From: an uncultured Gammaproteobacteria bacterium
GTDB taxonomy: Bacteria; Pseudomonadota; Gammaproteobacteria; PS1; Pseudothioglobaceae
Direction: 5' to 3'
DNA: 33,697 nt
NCBI GenBank assembly: GCA_902512305.1
Contig: CABXIU010000014.1
Span: 1 to 33,697, forward strand
A model generated the notes under the pieces. It was given only the letters and a program-made list of their open reading frames with translations, had not been told where the DNA came from and made no database searches. How positions within the stretch are numbered: the stretch's first letter is position 1; each line of letters starts with the position of its first letter. Shown piece after piece: positions 18,029 to 25,961 of this stretch. The translations under genes were made by a program, and so were the position numbers.

Positions 18029-18484
18029 GTGATAAATTTAGTTTTGTATGAGCCTGAAATACCGAACAACACTGGAAGCCTTATCAGGTTATCAGCAAAT
18101 ATGGGAGCCAATCTGCATCTTATCAAGCCTTATGGCTTTGAAATTAATGACAAGCGCTTGAGGAGAGCTGGTCTTGATTATAAAGATTTAGCTAATGTTA
18201 ATGAATACGATAATTTTGACGATTATCTGGATAAAGCCTCTCCAGAAAAAATTTATATAGTCAGCACTAAAGTAAAAACAAACTATGCTAATGTTAAATA
18301 CTTTAAGGGGGATTCATTTCTATTTGGTTCAGAGACAAAAGGACTGCCAAGAGAAATAATGGATGAATATGATGGCATTACTCTGCCAATGCAAAAAGGA
18401 TCGAGGAGTCTAAATCTAGCTAACTGCGTATCAATAGTGGCTTATGAGGCATGGCGACAGCTTGGATTTTCAAACCCAAGTTAA
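18029..18484 (+). CDS. trmL: tRNA (cytidine/uridine-34 2'-O)-methyltransferase TrmL
   Basis: TrmL is a SPOUT-fold enzyme that methylates the wobble ribose of the two tRNA-Leu isoacceptors. The protein shows L-V-L-Y-E-P-E-I-P-N-N-T-G-S-L-I-R-L near the start, L-F-G-S-E-T-K-G-L-P, and S-L-N-L-A-N-C-V-S-I-V-A-Y-E-A-W-R-Q-L-G-F, the trefoil-knot SAM site. I choose GTG at 18029 because it gives M-I-N-L-V-L-Y-E-P-E-I-P, aligning with the short family N-terminus. TTG at 18014 would add five residues. Neither has a good ribosome site. It converges with fmt 11 bases downstream. A wobble-containing 8-bp hairpin (18488-18507) lies at the junction but has no U-run. Confidence 0.9.
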   Translation: MINLVLYEPEIPNNTGSLIRLSANMGANLHLIKPYGFEINDKRLRRAGLDYKDLANVNEYDNFDDYLDKASPEKIYIVSTKVKTNYANVKYFKGDSFLFGSETKGLPREIMDEYDGITLPMQKGSRSLNLANCVSIVAYEAWRQLGFSNPS

Positions 18485-18495
18485 TTTAAACTTAG

Positions 18496-19425
18496 TTAGC
18501 TGAGTTTGAGTAATTGATAGGCGTTGTTGAAGTCTCTAATAGAAACTACATTTTTCCCAGCAAGCTGAACCCTTTTTAAGCCCAATATTCTGCTTCCAGT
18601 TGCAATATGACAAGCCTCTTTATTTTGTTCAATCACTGTGCCAGGAGGGCTTGATGAATCCTCTGAAAGAGATTCTGCTTCAATAATTCTGATAGTTTCA
18701 TCTTTAAACTCTTTAGCTTGAGCGGTGCATTGAGCAATGGGTCTAGGATTAAAGGCTCTTATCATTTGATTAATATTGTCTGCACTTTGATTCCAGTCAA
18801 TCTTTGCTTCAGTTTTTAAAATCTTTTTAGCATAGGTTGCTTCAGCATGATTTTGAGATCTAGTTTTGATTGAAAGAATTTGATCTATTGCTTCAAGAAT
18901 GAGATTAGCACCCATAATTGATAAAGATTCTGTCAGAGAGCCAGAGGTTGCTAGATTTGAGATAGGTTGTTTTTTTGTCAAAAGAATATCACCTGTATCA
19001 AGATCCTCGTTCATCTGCATTATCGAAACTCCAGTTTCTTGATCACCCGCAAGAATCGCTCGTTCAATTGGCGCTGCCCCTCTCCATCTTGGTAGAAGAG
19101 ATGCGTGAATATTTAAACAGCCATATTTGGGGATCTCTAGAATTTGTTTTGACAATATCTGACCATAAGCCGCAACAACTATTAGGTCTGGTTCAAAAGA
19201 GATGAGCTTTTTATGATTTTGCTCATTACTAAAATCTTCAGGCTGAATAACCTCTAAATTATTTTCAAGTGCATAGTTTTTGACAGGACAGGTTGTAAGA
19301 ACTTTACCCCTACCTTTTGGTCTATCAGGTTGACAGTAGACAGCAATAACCTTGTGATTTGAGCTATGTATTTTAGTTAATGCAGCTACTGCAAAATCAG
19401 GAGTTCCTGCGAAAATAATACGCAT
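18496..19425 (-). CDS. fmt: Methionyl-tRNA formyltransferase
   Basis: Fmt formylates initiator Met-tRNA using 10-formyltetrahydrofolate. The 309-residue protein begins [12 protein letters not shown] and contains the catalytic region N-I-H-A-S-L-L-P-R-W-R-G-A-A-P with the Asn-His pair, and M-N-E-D-L-D-T-G-D-I-L with the essential Asp. The C-terminal tRNA-binding domain follows. Its ATG overlaps the argH stop by one base (TAATG on the minus strand), so argH-fmt is a coupled pair. The usual partner def is not here. Confidence 0.96.
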   Translation of the reverse strand: MRIIFAGTPDFAVAALTKIHSSNHKVIAVYCQPDRPKGRGKVLTTCPVKNYALENNLEVIQPEDFSNEQNHKKLISFEPDLIVVAAYGQILSKQILEIPKYGCLNIHASLLPRWRGAAPIERAILAGDQETGVSIMQMNEDLDTGDILLTKKQPISNLATSGSLTESLSIMGANLILEAIDQILSIKTRSQNHAEATYAKKILKTEAKIDWNQSADNINQMIRAFNPRPIAQCTAQAKEFKDETIRIIEAESLSEDSSSPPGTVIEQNKEACHIATGSRILGLKRVQLAGKNVVSIRDFNNAYQLLKLS

Positions 19426-20810
19426 TATTTTATTGAATTTCGACCCACTTTAATGGCATTTAAAATTTGTTTTGGAGAGGTGCCGCCTAGGTGATTTCTA
19501 GAATTAATGGAGCCCTCTAAAGAGATCTCATCGAACACATCAGATTCAATGCTAGTATTGAACTCTTGAAACTCATCTAGAGTAAATTCACTCAAATCTT
19601 TATTACTTTTTATTCCATAAGCAACTGCTTTTCCAACAACATCATGAGCATCCCTAAAGGGCAGACCTTTTTTGACAAGGTAGTCTGCTAAATCAGTTGC
19701 AGTGGTGTAACCTTTGATAGCAGAACTTAACATATTTTCTTTATTGGCATTAATCTTTGGCACCATGTCAGCAAAAATACGTAGGCAAGAGTATGTCGTT
19801 TCAACACTGTCAAAAAGAGGCTCTTTGTCTTCCTGATTGTCCTTGTTATAAGCTAATGGTTGGCCTTTCATTAGTGTAAACAGTGAGACTAGATTGCCTG
19901 TAACTCTTCCAGTTTTACCGCGAACCAATTCAGGAACATCTGGATTTTTCTTTTGGGGCATAATCGATGAGCCTGTACAAAAACTATCTGGAAGTGATAC
20001 AAACTCAAATTGAGCGCTAGACCATAGAATAAGCTCTTCTGAAAACCTTGAAAGATGCATCATTATTAGGCTTGCATTGGATGCAAATTCAATAGCAAAG
20101 TCGCGATCACTAACAGCATCCAAAGAGTTCTGACTGATACGCTCAAATCCTAATATTTCAGCAGTGCGCTGACGATTAATCGGATAACTTGTTCCTCCAA
20201 GTGCCGCACTTCCTAGGGGCATGGTGTTTATACGTTTAAAGCTTTCTTGAAGGCGCTCTCTGTCACGCTTAAACATTTCAAAGTATGCTAATAGATGGTG
20301 TCCAAAAGTAATAGGTTGAGCGGCCTGAAGGTGAGTGAATCCAGGCATTATTGTATTATTTTCCTGTTCAGCAAGATCAAGTAGGGCGTTTAAAAGTTTT
20401 TCTAACTCTTGAGTTATTAAAAGCACTTGATCCCTCAGGTAAAGTCTAATATCAGTTGCAACTTGATCATTACGTGAGCGCCCAGTATGGAGCTTTTTGC
20501 CGGGCTCACCACAAATCTCAGTTAGTCGCGACTCGATATTCATGTGGACATCCTCAAGGTCAGTAGACCACTTGAATTGGTCTGAATTTATCTCATTTTT
20601 GATTTTATCAAGTCCATCTAAAATCTCTTTTAATTCAGTGCTCGTTAAAACATTCACCTCGCTAAGCATTGTTGCATGAGCAACCGATCCCTCTATATCA
20701 TAGAGAGCAAGAGCTTTATCAAATGAGACAGAGGCGCCAAATATTTTGACAAACTCATCTGTCGGCTCATTGAAACGAGCTCCCCATAAATGATTTGTTT
20801 TAGACGTCAT
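19425..20810 (-). CDS. argH: Argininosuccinate lyase
   Basis: ArgH catalyses the last step of arginine synthesis, splitting argininosuccinate to arginine and fumarate. The 461-residue protein has the superfamily signature [11 protein letters not shown], the [13 protein letters not shown] motif, and [14 protein letters not shown]. It is the first gene of argH-fmt. A 24-bp dyad lies about 50-75 bases upstream and may be its operator; it does not look like an ArgR box. Confidence 0.97.
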   Translation of the reverse strand: MTSKTNHLWGARFNEPTDEFVKIFGASVSFDKALALYDIEGSVAHATMLSEVNVLTSTELKEILDGLDKIKNEINSDQFKWSTDLEDVHMNIESRLTEICGEPGKKLHTGRSRNDQVATDIRLYLRDQVLLITQELEKLLNALLDLAEQENNTIMPGFTHLQAAQPITFGHHLLAYFEMFKRDRERLQESFKRINTMPLGSAALGGTSYPINRQRTAEILGFERISQNSLDAVSDRDFAIEFASNASLIMMHLSRFSEELILWSSAQFEFVSLPDSFCTGSSIMPQKKNPDVPELVRGKTGRVTGNLVSLFTLMKGQPLAYNKDNQEDKEPLFDSVETTYSCLRIFADMVPKINANKENMLSSAIKGYTTATDLADYLVKKGLPFRDAHDVVGKAVAYGIKSNKDLSEFTLDEFQEFNTSIESDVFDEISLEGSINSRNHLGGTSPKQILNAIKVGRNSIK

Positions 20811-20860
20811 AGCTATATTTACTCAGTTTTAATACAATTTTAAATTACTGCACATTATTC

Positions 20861-20884
20861 CAGTATCTTAGGTCTAAGTTACTG
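20861..20884. promoter_or_regulatory. 24-bp dyad (candidate operator) in the argH-hemC gap
   Basis: The half-sites CAGTA-T-CTTAG and CTAAG-T-TACTG flank a GT centre; 10 of 12 positions are complementary. It sits in the 222-base gap between the divergent argH and hemC genes, nearer argH. A DNA-binding dimer site is the simplest reading; an RNA hairpin in the argH leader is the alternative. It matches no operator I know. Confidence 0.45.
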
Positions 20885-21017
20885 AAAATGATATAAAAAA
20901 CTATTTAATCTGTTCATACTTAAAGAAATATTGATTTTTCTTTGAACGTAAAATTATTTTATTAGCCAACATTACTAATCAACACTCGATAAAATATTAT
21001 TGAAATCGATTTCATTT

Positions 21018-21022
21018 GGAGG
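21018..21022 (+). promoter_or_regulatory. Shine-Dalgarno site that fixes the hemC start
   Basis: GGAGG lies ten bases before the GTG at 21033. It is inside a longer open frame beginning at a TTG at 21000, and argues for the internal GTG. Confidence 0.6.
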
Positions 21023-21032
21023 CATCATCCCT

Positions 21033-21941
21033 GTGCTGAAAATTGCCACACGCAAAAGCCCTTTAGCCCTATGGCAAGCTGAGTTTGTAAAATCTAAGTT
21101 AGTAGGCTTATATCCAGATTTAAAGGTCGAATTGGTAAAAATGATTACTCAGGGTGATAAGATTCTAGATTCACCACTTTCAAAAATTGGCGGTAAAAAT
21201 CTTTTTATAAAAGAGCTAGAAATAGGCATGATGGAAGGGAGGGCAGATATCGCTGTCCACTCTATGAAAGATGTTCCTTATGAGTTGCCAGAAGGCTTTG
21301 AGATAGGAGCTATTCTTGAGCGAGAAAACCCATTTGACGCATTTGTCTCTAATAATTTTAATACTATTGATGATCTTCCAATTGGCGCTAGAGTAGGTTC
21401 TTGTAGCTTGAGACGTATAGTTCAGTTGCAAGCAATAAGGCCGGATTTAGTTATTTTAGACCTAAGAGGCAATGTCAATACTCGATTAAAAAAACTTGAT
21501 GATGGAGAATATGATGCGATTATTTTGGCATGTGCAGGCCTTATCAGGCTTGGGTTTGAAGATCGAATTAAGCAGCATCTTAGCCTCGAACAGTCTCTAC
21601 CAGCTGTAGGTCAGGGTGCTCTAGGTATTGAGATAAGAGCAAATGATCATGAAATTAACGAACTTATTGAGCCTCTCACTCACAACAAAACTTTGACTGA
21701 GGTAAGTGCTGAAAGGGCAATGAATGCAACCCTTCAGGGAGGGTGTTCTGTTGCAATTGGTGCATTTGCAGCTATTAATGGGTCAGATTTAACATTAAAT
21801 GGAATGGTTGGAAATGTTAACTCTGGAGCGATATTAAAGGTTGAAGAGTGTGGAGAAATTACTCAGCCTAAAGATTTAGGCATTAAAGTGGCAAATAAGC
21901 TCTTATCATTAGGTGCCAGAGAGCTATTAATTGAGGCATGA
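21033..21941 (+). CDS. hemC: Porphobilinogen deaminase (hydroxymethylbilane synthase)
   Basis: HemC joins four porphobilinogen units into hydroxymethylbilane for heme and related tetrapyrroles. From GTG 21033 the protein has about 302 residues and starts [15 protein letters not shown], the canonical N-terminus. Other landmarks are [28 protein letters not shown], and the cofactor-binding Cys in [10 protein letters not shown]. The usual partner hemD is not adjacent; a pterin dehydratase gene follows directly instead, sharing its end. Confidence 0.96.
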   Translation: MLKIATRKSPLALWQAEFVKSKLVGLYPDLKVELVKMITQGDKILDSPLSKIGGKNLFIKELEIGMMEGRADIAVHSMKDVPYELPEGFEIGAILERENPFDAFVSNNFNTIDDLPIGARVGSCSLRRIVQLQAIRPDLVILDLRGNVNTRLKKLDDGEYDAIILACAGLIRLGFEDRIKQHLSLEQSLPAVGQGALGIEIRANDHEINELIEPLTHNKTLTEVSAERAMNATLQGGCSVAIGAFAAINGSDLTLNGMVGNVNSGAILKVEECGEITQPKDLGIKVANKLLSLGARELLIEA

Positions 21942-21942
21942 A

Positions 21943-22221
21943 TTGATTTTATCTGATACACAATTAGAAAGGCACTTAGAGGATCTTAAAGAGTGGAAAA
22001 TTAAAGATGGAAAGCTTTTTAAAGAATTTAAGTTTCTAGATTTTGATAAAGCTTTTGAATTTATGAGTCTGGTTGCAATAATGGCTGAAGCTATGGATCA
22101 TCATCCTGAATGGTCAAATGTTTATAACAAAGTTGAGATTAATCTCGTGACTCATAGTGAAGGCGGAATCACTCAACTGGATATTGATTTAGCAAAGCAA
22201 ATTGATTCTAAATATCTCTAG
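21943..22221 (+). CDS. phhB: Pterin-4a-carbinolamine dehydratase
   Basis: This enzyme dehydrates the 4a-hydroxy-pterin made by aromatic amino-acid hydroxylases; in many bacteria lacking such hydroxylases its role is uncertain. The roughly 92-residue protein carries the active-site pattern E-A-M-D-H-H-P-E-W with Tyr seven residues after the second His and another His ten further on ([12 protein letters not shown]), ending near an Asp. I choose TTG at 21943, which has GAGG six bases upstream and starts M-I-L-S-D-T-Q. A TTG at 21931 overlapping hemC is possible. No phenylalanine hydroxylase gene is in the window. Confidence 0.85.
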   Translation: MILSDTQLERHLEDLKEWKIKDGKLFKEFKFLDFDKAFEFMSLVAIMAEAMDHHPEWSNVYNKVEINLVTHSEGGITQLDIDLAKQIDSKYL

Positions 22222-22229
22222 CTGGACTG

Positions 22230-23609
22230 TTAATCAAACAATGCGTTAATAAAATCTTTTGTATTGAAAGGCTTTAGATCTTCGATTGCCTCTCCAACCC
22301 CAATATAACGTATTGGTAGTTTTAGAGAGTCTGATATTGAAAACAAAACACCACCTTTTGCTGTCCCATCAAGCTTTGTTATGGCTAGTCCAGATAAGCC
22401 AATAGATTTATTAAATTCATTGGCTTGTTGAACTGCATTTTGACCTGAGCCACCATCGATAACAAGAAGCGTTTCATGTGGAGCATTCTCATTATTTTTT
22501 CTTAGAACTCTCTTAATCTTTTCGAGCTCTTGCATGAGATTATCCTGAGTATGAAGCCTTCCAGCAGTATCAGCAATTAGAATATCAATTTTTTTTGCTA
22601 TGGCGGATTGATAGGCATCATAGACAACTGAGGCAGCATCTGCTCCAGTCTTTTGGGCTATGACAGGTATATCATTTCTCTCGCCCCAAACCTGAAGCTG
22701 TTCAACTGCAGCTGCTCTAAAGGTGTCTCCAGCAGCAAGCATGACAGACTTACCTTCACTCTGAAATAATTTTGCAAGCTTTCCAATGGTTGTCGTTTTG
22801 CCTGCACCATTAATTCCAACTACTAGAATCACAAAGGGCATTTCAGAGCTAGGCTCTAATAGGTTTTCTGTCAATAGTAGCGATTCAAGTTCGACCTTGA
22901 TTAATTGGTATAAGCTATCCTCATCTTTCAGCTCTTTTCTTGAAGCTTTTTTTCGGACGCTTTCAATGACCTTGTCAGTAGTTTCTATACCTATATCTGA
23001 ACTGATTAAAAGGATTTCTAACTCCTCAAGAAGATCTTCATCAATCTTCTTTTTACCAATAATTAGAGAGGAGAGTCCGTCGCCAAGCTTTTTTTTGGAT
23101 TTAAAAAGTCTATCCTTAAGAGAGGGCTTCTTTTTTACTTCTTTAGCTTTTCGCTTCTCTTCCTCTAACTTAAGCTTCTCTTCAGCTTCTTCAGCTACCT
23201 CTTGAGCAAGAATTTCAGCTTCTTTCGCTTTATCTTCTTCAGCCTTTCGAAGGGCTTCAGCCTCTGCCTTTTGTTTTTCAGCTTCTTTGGCTACCTCTTG
23301 AGCAAGAATTTCAGCTTCTTTCGCTTTTTCTTCTTCAGCTTTTCGCTTCTCTTCCTCTAACTTAAGCTTCTCTTCAGCTTCTTCAGCCTTTCGAAGGGCT
23401 GCAGCCTCTGCCTTTTGTTTTTCAGCTTCTTTGGCTACCTCTTGAGCAAGAATTTCAGCTTCTTTCGCTTCTTTAGCCTTTAGCTCTTCAATTTTTGCTT
23501 GATTTTCAGCTTCAGCAAGCTTTTTTTTGGATTTAAAAAGTCTATCCCTAAGAGAAGGCTTCTTTTTTACCTCTTCAGATTTTTTCTTTTTTTTAAAAAA
23601 ATTCAGCAT
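22230..23609 (-). CDS. ftsY: Signal recognition particle receptor FtsY with an expanded repetitive acidic domain
   Basis: FtsY is the membrane-associated GTPase that receives SRP-ribosome complexes and passes them to the translocon. The 459-residue protein has a charged N-terminal A-domain (to about residue 175, Lys/Glu/Ala-rich, likely helical or coiled), then the N and G domains. G motifs are G-I-N-G-A-G-K-T-T (265-273), D-T-F-R-A-A-A-V (295-302), D-T-A-G-R (347-351) and T-K-L-D-G-T-A-K-G-G (411-420). The segment usually written D-A-x-x-G-Q reads D-G-G-S-G-Q here. The A-domain is a mosaic of repeats. ftsE and ftsX, often downstream, are absent; phhB converges. Confidence 0.95.
   Translation of the reverse strand: MLNFFKKKKKSEEVKKKPSLRDRLFKSKKKLAEAENQAKIEELKAKEAKEAEILAQEVAKEAEKQKAEAAALRKAEEAEEKLKLEEEKRKAEEEKAKEAEILAQEVAKEAEKQKAEAEALRKAEEDKAKEAEILAQEVAEEAEEKLKLEEEKRKAKEVKKKPSLKDRLFKSKKKLGDGLSSLIIGKKKIDEDLLEELEILLISSDIGIETTDKVIESVRKKASRKELKDEDSLYQLIKVELESLLLTENLLEPSSEMPFVILVVGINGAGKTTTIGKLAKLFQSEGKSVMLAAGDTFRAAAVEQLQVWGERNDIPVIAQKTGADAASVVYDAYQSAIAKKIDILIADTAGRLHTQDNLMQELEKIKRVLRKNNENAPHETLLVIDGGSGQNAVQQANEFNKSIGLSGLAITKLDGTAKGGVLFSISDSLKLPIRYIGVGEAIEDLKPFNTKDFINALFD
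23085..23570 (-). repeat. Mosaic in-frame repeats in the FtsY N-terminal domain
   Basis: Several segments recur with offsets that are all multiples of 48 bases (16 residues). K-E-A-E-I-L-A-Q-E-V-A occurs three times, offset by 144 and then 96 bases. K-L-K-L-E-E-E-K-R-K-A occurs twice, offset by 192. V-K-K-K-P-S-L-x-D-R-L-F-K-S-K-K-K-L occurs at residues 14-31 and 158-175, offset by 432. At DNA level a 37-base string is identical at 23194, 23290 and 23434. The near identity of the DNA points to recent duplication or gene-conversion-like exchange. Confidence 0.85.
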
Positions 23610-23706
23610 TAAGTATCTAGATTATTGTTTGAATACAAATTTTACTATGTGATAAGACTGAAGATATATAAGTCGATGATAAAAAGATTAAACTTTAATA
23701 TTAGAC

Positions 23707-23747
23707 ATAAAAACACATCAAAACGGTATTATGTTTTTATTTTTTTG
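23707..23747 (+). terminator. Terminator-like hairpin in the hemJ leader
   Basis: ATAAAAACA (23707-23715) pairs with TGTTTTTAT (23732-23740) over a 16-base loop and is followed by six more Ts. It ends seven bases before hemJ. No plus-strand gene ends just upstream (ftsY is divergent), so it is either an attenuator in the hemJ leader, a regulator-binding inverted repeat, or chance in AT-rich DNA. Confidence 0.35.
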
Positions 23748-23754
23748 AATTATT

Positions 23755-24180
23755 ATGCTTTGGGTTAAGGCAATACATGTTATTGGAATGGTCTCATGGA
23801 TGGCTGGGATGTTTTACTTGCCTCGATTATTTGTCTACCACTCTATGGCGGATGATGAAATTAGTATAGAACGATTTAAGATTATGGAGCGCAAGCTCTA
23901 TAACGGCATAATGATGCCAAGCTTTATACTAACAACTATTCTTGGGTTCTGGATGATGCAGAATTATGCATGGGAGGTTTATAGTGAAGTATATTGGCTT
24001 AAGATTAAACTTTTTCTTGTGGCAATTTTGGTAGCCTATCATTTTTACTGTGGACATCTAGTTAGAGTTTTTGCAGAAGATAGAAATGTTAAGTCTCATG
24101 TTTTTTTTAGATGGTTTAATGAGTTCCCAGTAATTGTATTGATTTCCATTATTATCCTTGCCGTTGTTAAGCCTTTTTAG
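23755..24180 (+). CDS. hemJ: Protoporphyrinogen IX oxidase HemJ
   Basis: HemJ is the membrane enzyme that oxidises protoporphyrinogen IX in bacteria lacking HemG and HemY. The 141-residue protein has four membrane segments, the conserved early His (residue 8, in K-A-I-H-V-I-G), W-M-A-G-M-F-Y-L-P-R-L-F-V-Y-H, and W-L-K-I-K-L near the third helix. The start has no clear ribosome site. It leads a run with an oxygenase gene eight bases downstream and a threonine aldolase. hemC is 1.8 kb away but not in the same transcript. Confidence 0.92.
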   Translation: MLWVKAIHVIGMVSWMAGMFYLPRLFVYHSMADDEISIERFKIMERKLYNGIMMPSFILTTILGFWMMQNYAWEVYSEVYWLKIKLFLVAILVAYHFYCGHLVRVFAEDRNVKSHVFFRWFNEFPVIVLISIIILAVVKPF

Positions 24181-24188
24181 AGTGAGAT

Positions 24189-24845
24189 ATGAGTATTTCT
24201 GAAGACACAAAAGAACTAAATTCATATATTAATGAGAGAGTTGACGTTGATTCTGTTGCCTCTTTCAAGGGCAATGAGCATATCGTAAAACTGAAATTGA
24301 AGTTTGATATTGATCAAATAAGAAAGACGCTTGATGAGATTAAGGCAAATTCTGATTTTAAGTTGGGTCCCTCAGGCTTTCATGTTTTAGCAATGACTCG
24401 TAGAAAAGGTAGTTCTGTAGAAGCGGATAAAGATTTAGTTGGGCGTTACTATACAAGAGTTGATGAAAGTTATAAGGAGATTGCTAAAGATGATTTAGTA
24501 GATGAATCTGAGTTCACTGAATTGGTTGATATTTTTATGGGTACGTATTTCGAAACCATACATAAAGAGTTAACTGCAAGATATCCAATCGGAAGAGTAA
24601 GAATCCTTGAAAAAGATAGCTACAACTGTAATTCTTGGCATAGGGATCCAGAGCCAAGACTTCATATTCCAATTTATACCAATCCTGGATCCTTATTCAT
24701 AGTCAATCATCATTGCACGCACCTTCCAGCGGATGGTTCTGTATATTTCACGGATACGCGTGGCTATCATACTGCTTTGAATGGAGGAGATAAGCCTAGA
24801 ACTCATCTTGTAGCGACATTGGCGTATCCGGAGTATCAACCATAG
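24189..24845 (+). CDS. Aspartyl/asparaginyl beta-hydroxylase-like 2-oxoglutarate/Fe(II) oxygenase
   Basis: The 218-residue soluble protein has a double-stranded beta-helix iron site: His151-x-Asp153 in W-H-R-D-P-E-P-R, the distal His194 in G-Y-H-T-A-L-N-G-G, and Arg204 (P-R-T-H-L-V) for 2-oxoglutarate. The spacing and the R-L-H-I-P-I string resemble the Asp/Asn beta-hydroxylase superfamily. There is no signal peptide or membrane anchor, unlike animal AspH. The substrate is unknown; it may be a free amino acid, a peptide or a protein side chain. It lies between hemJ (8-base gap) and a threonine aldolase (10-base gap). The aldolase, which cleaves beta-hydroxy-amino acids, makes a linked pathway plausible (inference). 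Confidence 0.8.
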   Translation: MSISEDTKELNSYINERVDVDSVASFKGNEHIVKLKLKFDIDQIRKTLDEIKANSDFKLGPSGFHVLAMTRRKGSSVEADKDLVGRYYTRVDESYKEIAKDDLVDESEFTELVDIFMGTYFETIHKELTARYPIGRVRILEKDSYNCNSWHRDPEPRLHIPIYTNPGSLFIVNHHCTHLPADGSVYFTDTRGYHTALNGGDKPRTHLVATLAYPEYQP

Positions 24846-24855
24846 TTTTATAGTT

Positions 24856-25917
24856 ATGAATCAATATACTTCCAACACAAGTCATTCTCAAAAAAATGAA
24901 TTCAATAATCTAATTGATTTTAGAAGTGACACCGTGACTCTTCCTTCCAAGGAAATGTTACAAAATATACAAAATGCAAGGCTTGGTGATGATGTATATG
25001 GAGAAGATGAGGCAGTCAATGAGCTTCAAGGGTATGCTGCCAAATTGTTAGGTAAAGAGGCAGCTTTATTTTTCCCGAGTGGAACTCAAAGTAACTTAAC
25101 AGCCATACTTTCCCACTGTCAGCGTGGTGAAGAGGCTCTAATTGGAAAAAATTATCATACAAATTTATATGAAGCGCAAGGTGCATCCGTTCTTGGCGGT
25201 GTCGGTATTTGCCATATAGACACTTCTGCTTCAGGATCTATAAATATTGAAGAAATGCTTAGTCAAATCAAAGAAGATGATCCACATTACGCTGTCACTA
25301 AATTACTTTGCCTAGAGAATACTTTTTCTGGACAAGTTCAACCTCAGGGTGAGCTTGATGCGCTTGCAAAGGCAGCTCATAGGAAAGGCCTTAAAGTGCA
25401 TTTAGATGGTGCTCGCCTATTTAATGCACATATCTATTCTGGGCTTTCAATGAAAAAATTAACAAGCTGCTTTGATAGTGTATCAATTTGCCTGTCAAAG
25501 GGCTTAGGGGCCCCAGTAGGGTCATTGCTAGTTGCTGACCAGGCTACAATTAATAAAGCGCATCGACTTAGGAAGATTCTAGGAGGAAGTATGAGGCAAG
25601 TGGGAGTTATTGCTTCATGTGGAATGTATGCTTTAAAAAACAATATTCAAAGACTTCAAGAGGATCATGATAACGCTAAACTTCTAGCAACTGGATTATC
25701 CTCAATCTCAGAATTATCAATAGACTATGGTGAGCGTCATACAAATATGGTATTCGTGAATTGTCCTGAGAATCATAGAGCGCTACTAGAGAAATTTTTA
25801 TTTGATAGGGGGATTATTGTTACCAATCTAGATCGAGGTAGATTAGTTTGTCACCTTGGTATAGAAGAAAAAGATATTCTGAATGTGATTAATGCTTTTA
25901 AGGAGTATTTTAAATAG
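24856..25917 (+). CDS. ltaE: Low-specificity L-threonine aldolase family PLP enzyme
   Basis: Threonine aldolases cleave beta-hydroxy-alpha-amino acids to glycine and an aldehyde. The 353-residue protein shows F-R-S-D-T-V-T-L-P, G-D-D-V-Y-G-E-D, F-F-P-S-G-T-Q-S-N, the PLP-ring Asp184 and Arg187 in H-L-D-G-A-R-L-F-N-A, and the Schiff-base Lys215 in C-L-S-K-G-L-G-A-P-V-G-S. The N-terminus is about 15 residues longer than usual, and the true start could be internal, although no better ribosome site was seen. Stereochemistry and substrate (threonine, allo-threonine, phenylserine or 3-hydroxyaspartate) cannot be told. It follows the oxygenase by ten bases. Confidence 0.9.
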   Translation: MNQYTSNTSHSQKNEFNNLIDFRSDTVTLPSKEMLQNIQNARLGDDVYGEDEAVNELQGYAAKLLGKEAALFFPSGTQSNLTAILSHCQRGEEALIGKNYHTNLYEAQGASVLGGVGICHIDTSASGSINIEEMLSQIKEDDPHYAVTKLLCLENTFSGQVQPQGELDALAKAAHRKGLKVHLDGARLFNAHIYSGLSMKKLTSCFDSVSICLSKGLGAPVGSLLVADQATINKAHRLRKILGGSMRQVGVIASCGMYALKNNIQRLQEDHDNAKLLATGLSSISELSIDYGERHTNMVFVNCPENHRALLEKFLFDRGIIVTNLDRGRLVCHLGIEEKDILNVINAFKEYFK

Positions 25918-25961
25918 TCACTTTTAACTGAGAATTCTATCTAAATTGTATAGTGTCAAAA

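Noticed and set aside
18488-18507. Hairpin at the trmL-fmt junction as a bidirectional terminator
   Set aside because: The stem has a wobble pair and no T-run follows on either strand, so a terminator call is not supported.
22786-23205. 139-codon Ser-rich open frame on the plus strand
   Set aside because: It is the antisense shadow of the Lys/Glu-rich ftsY sequence and resembles no protein.
23190-23475. CRISPR-like array (37-base string three times)
   Set aside because: The copies are in frame inside ftsY, spaced unevenly at 96 and 144 bases, and encode a charged helical repeat.
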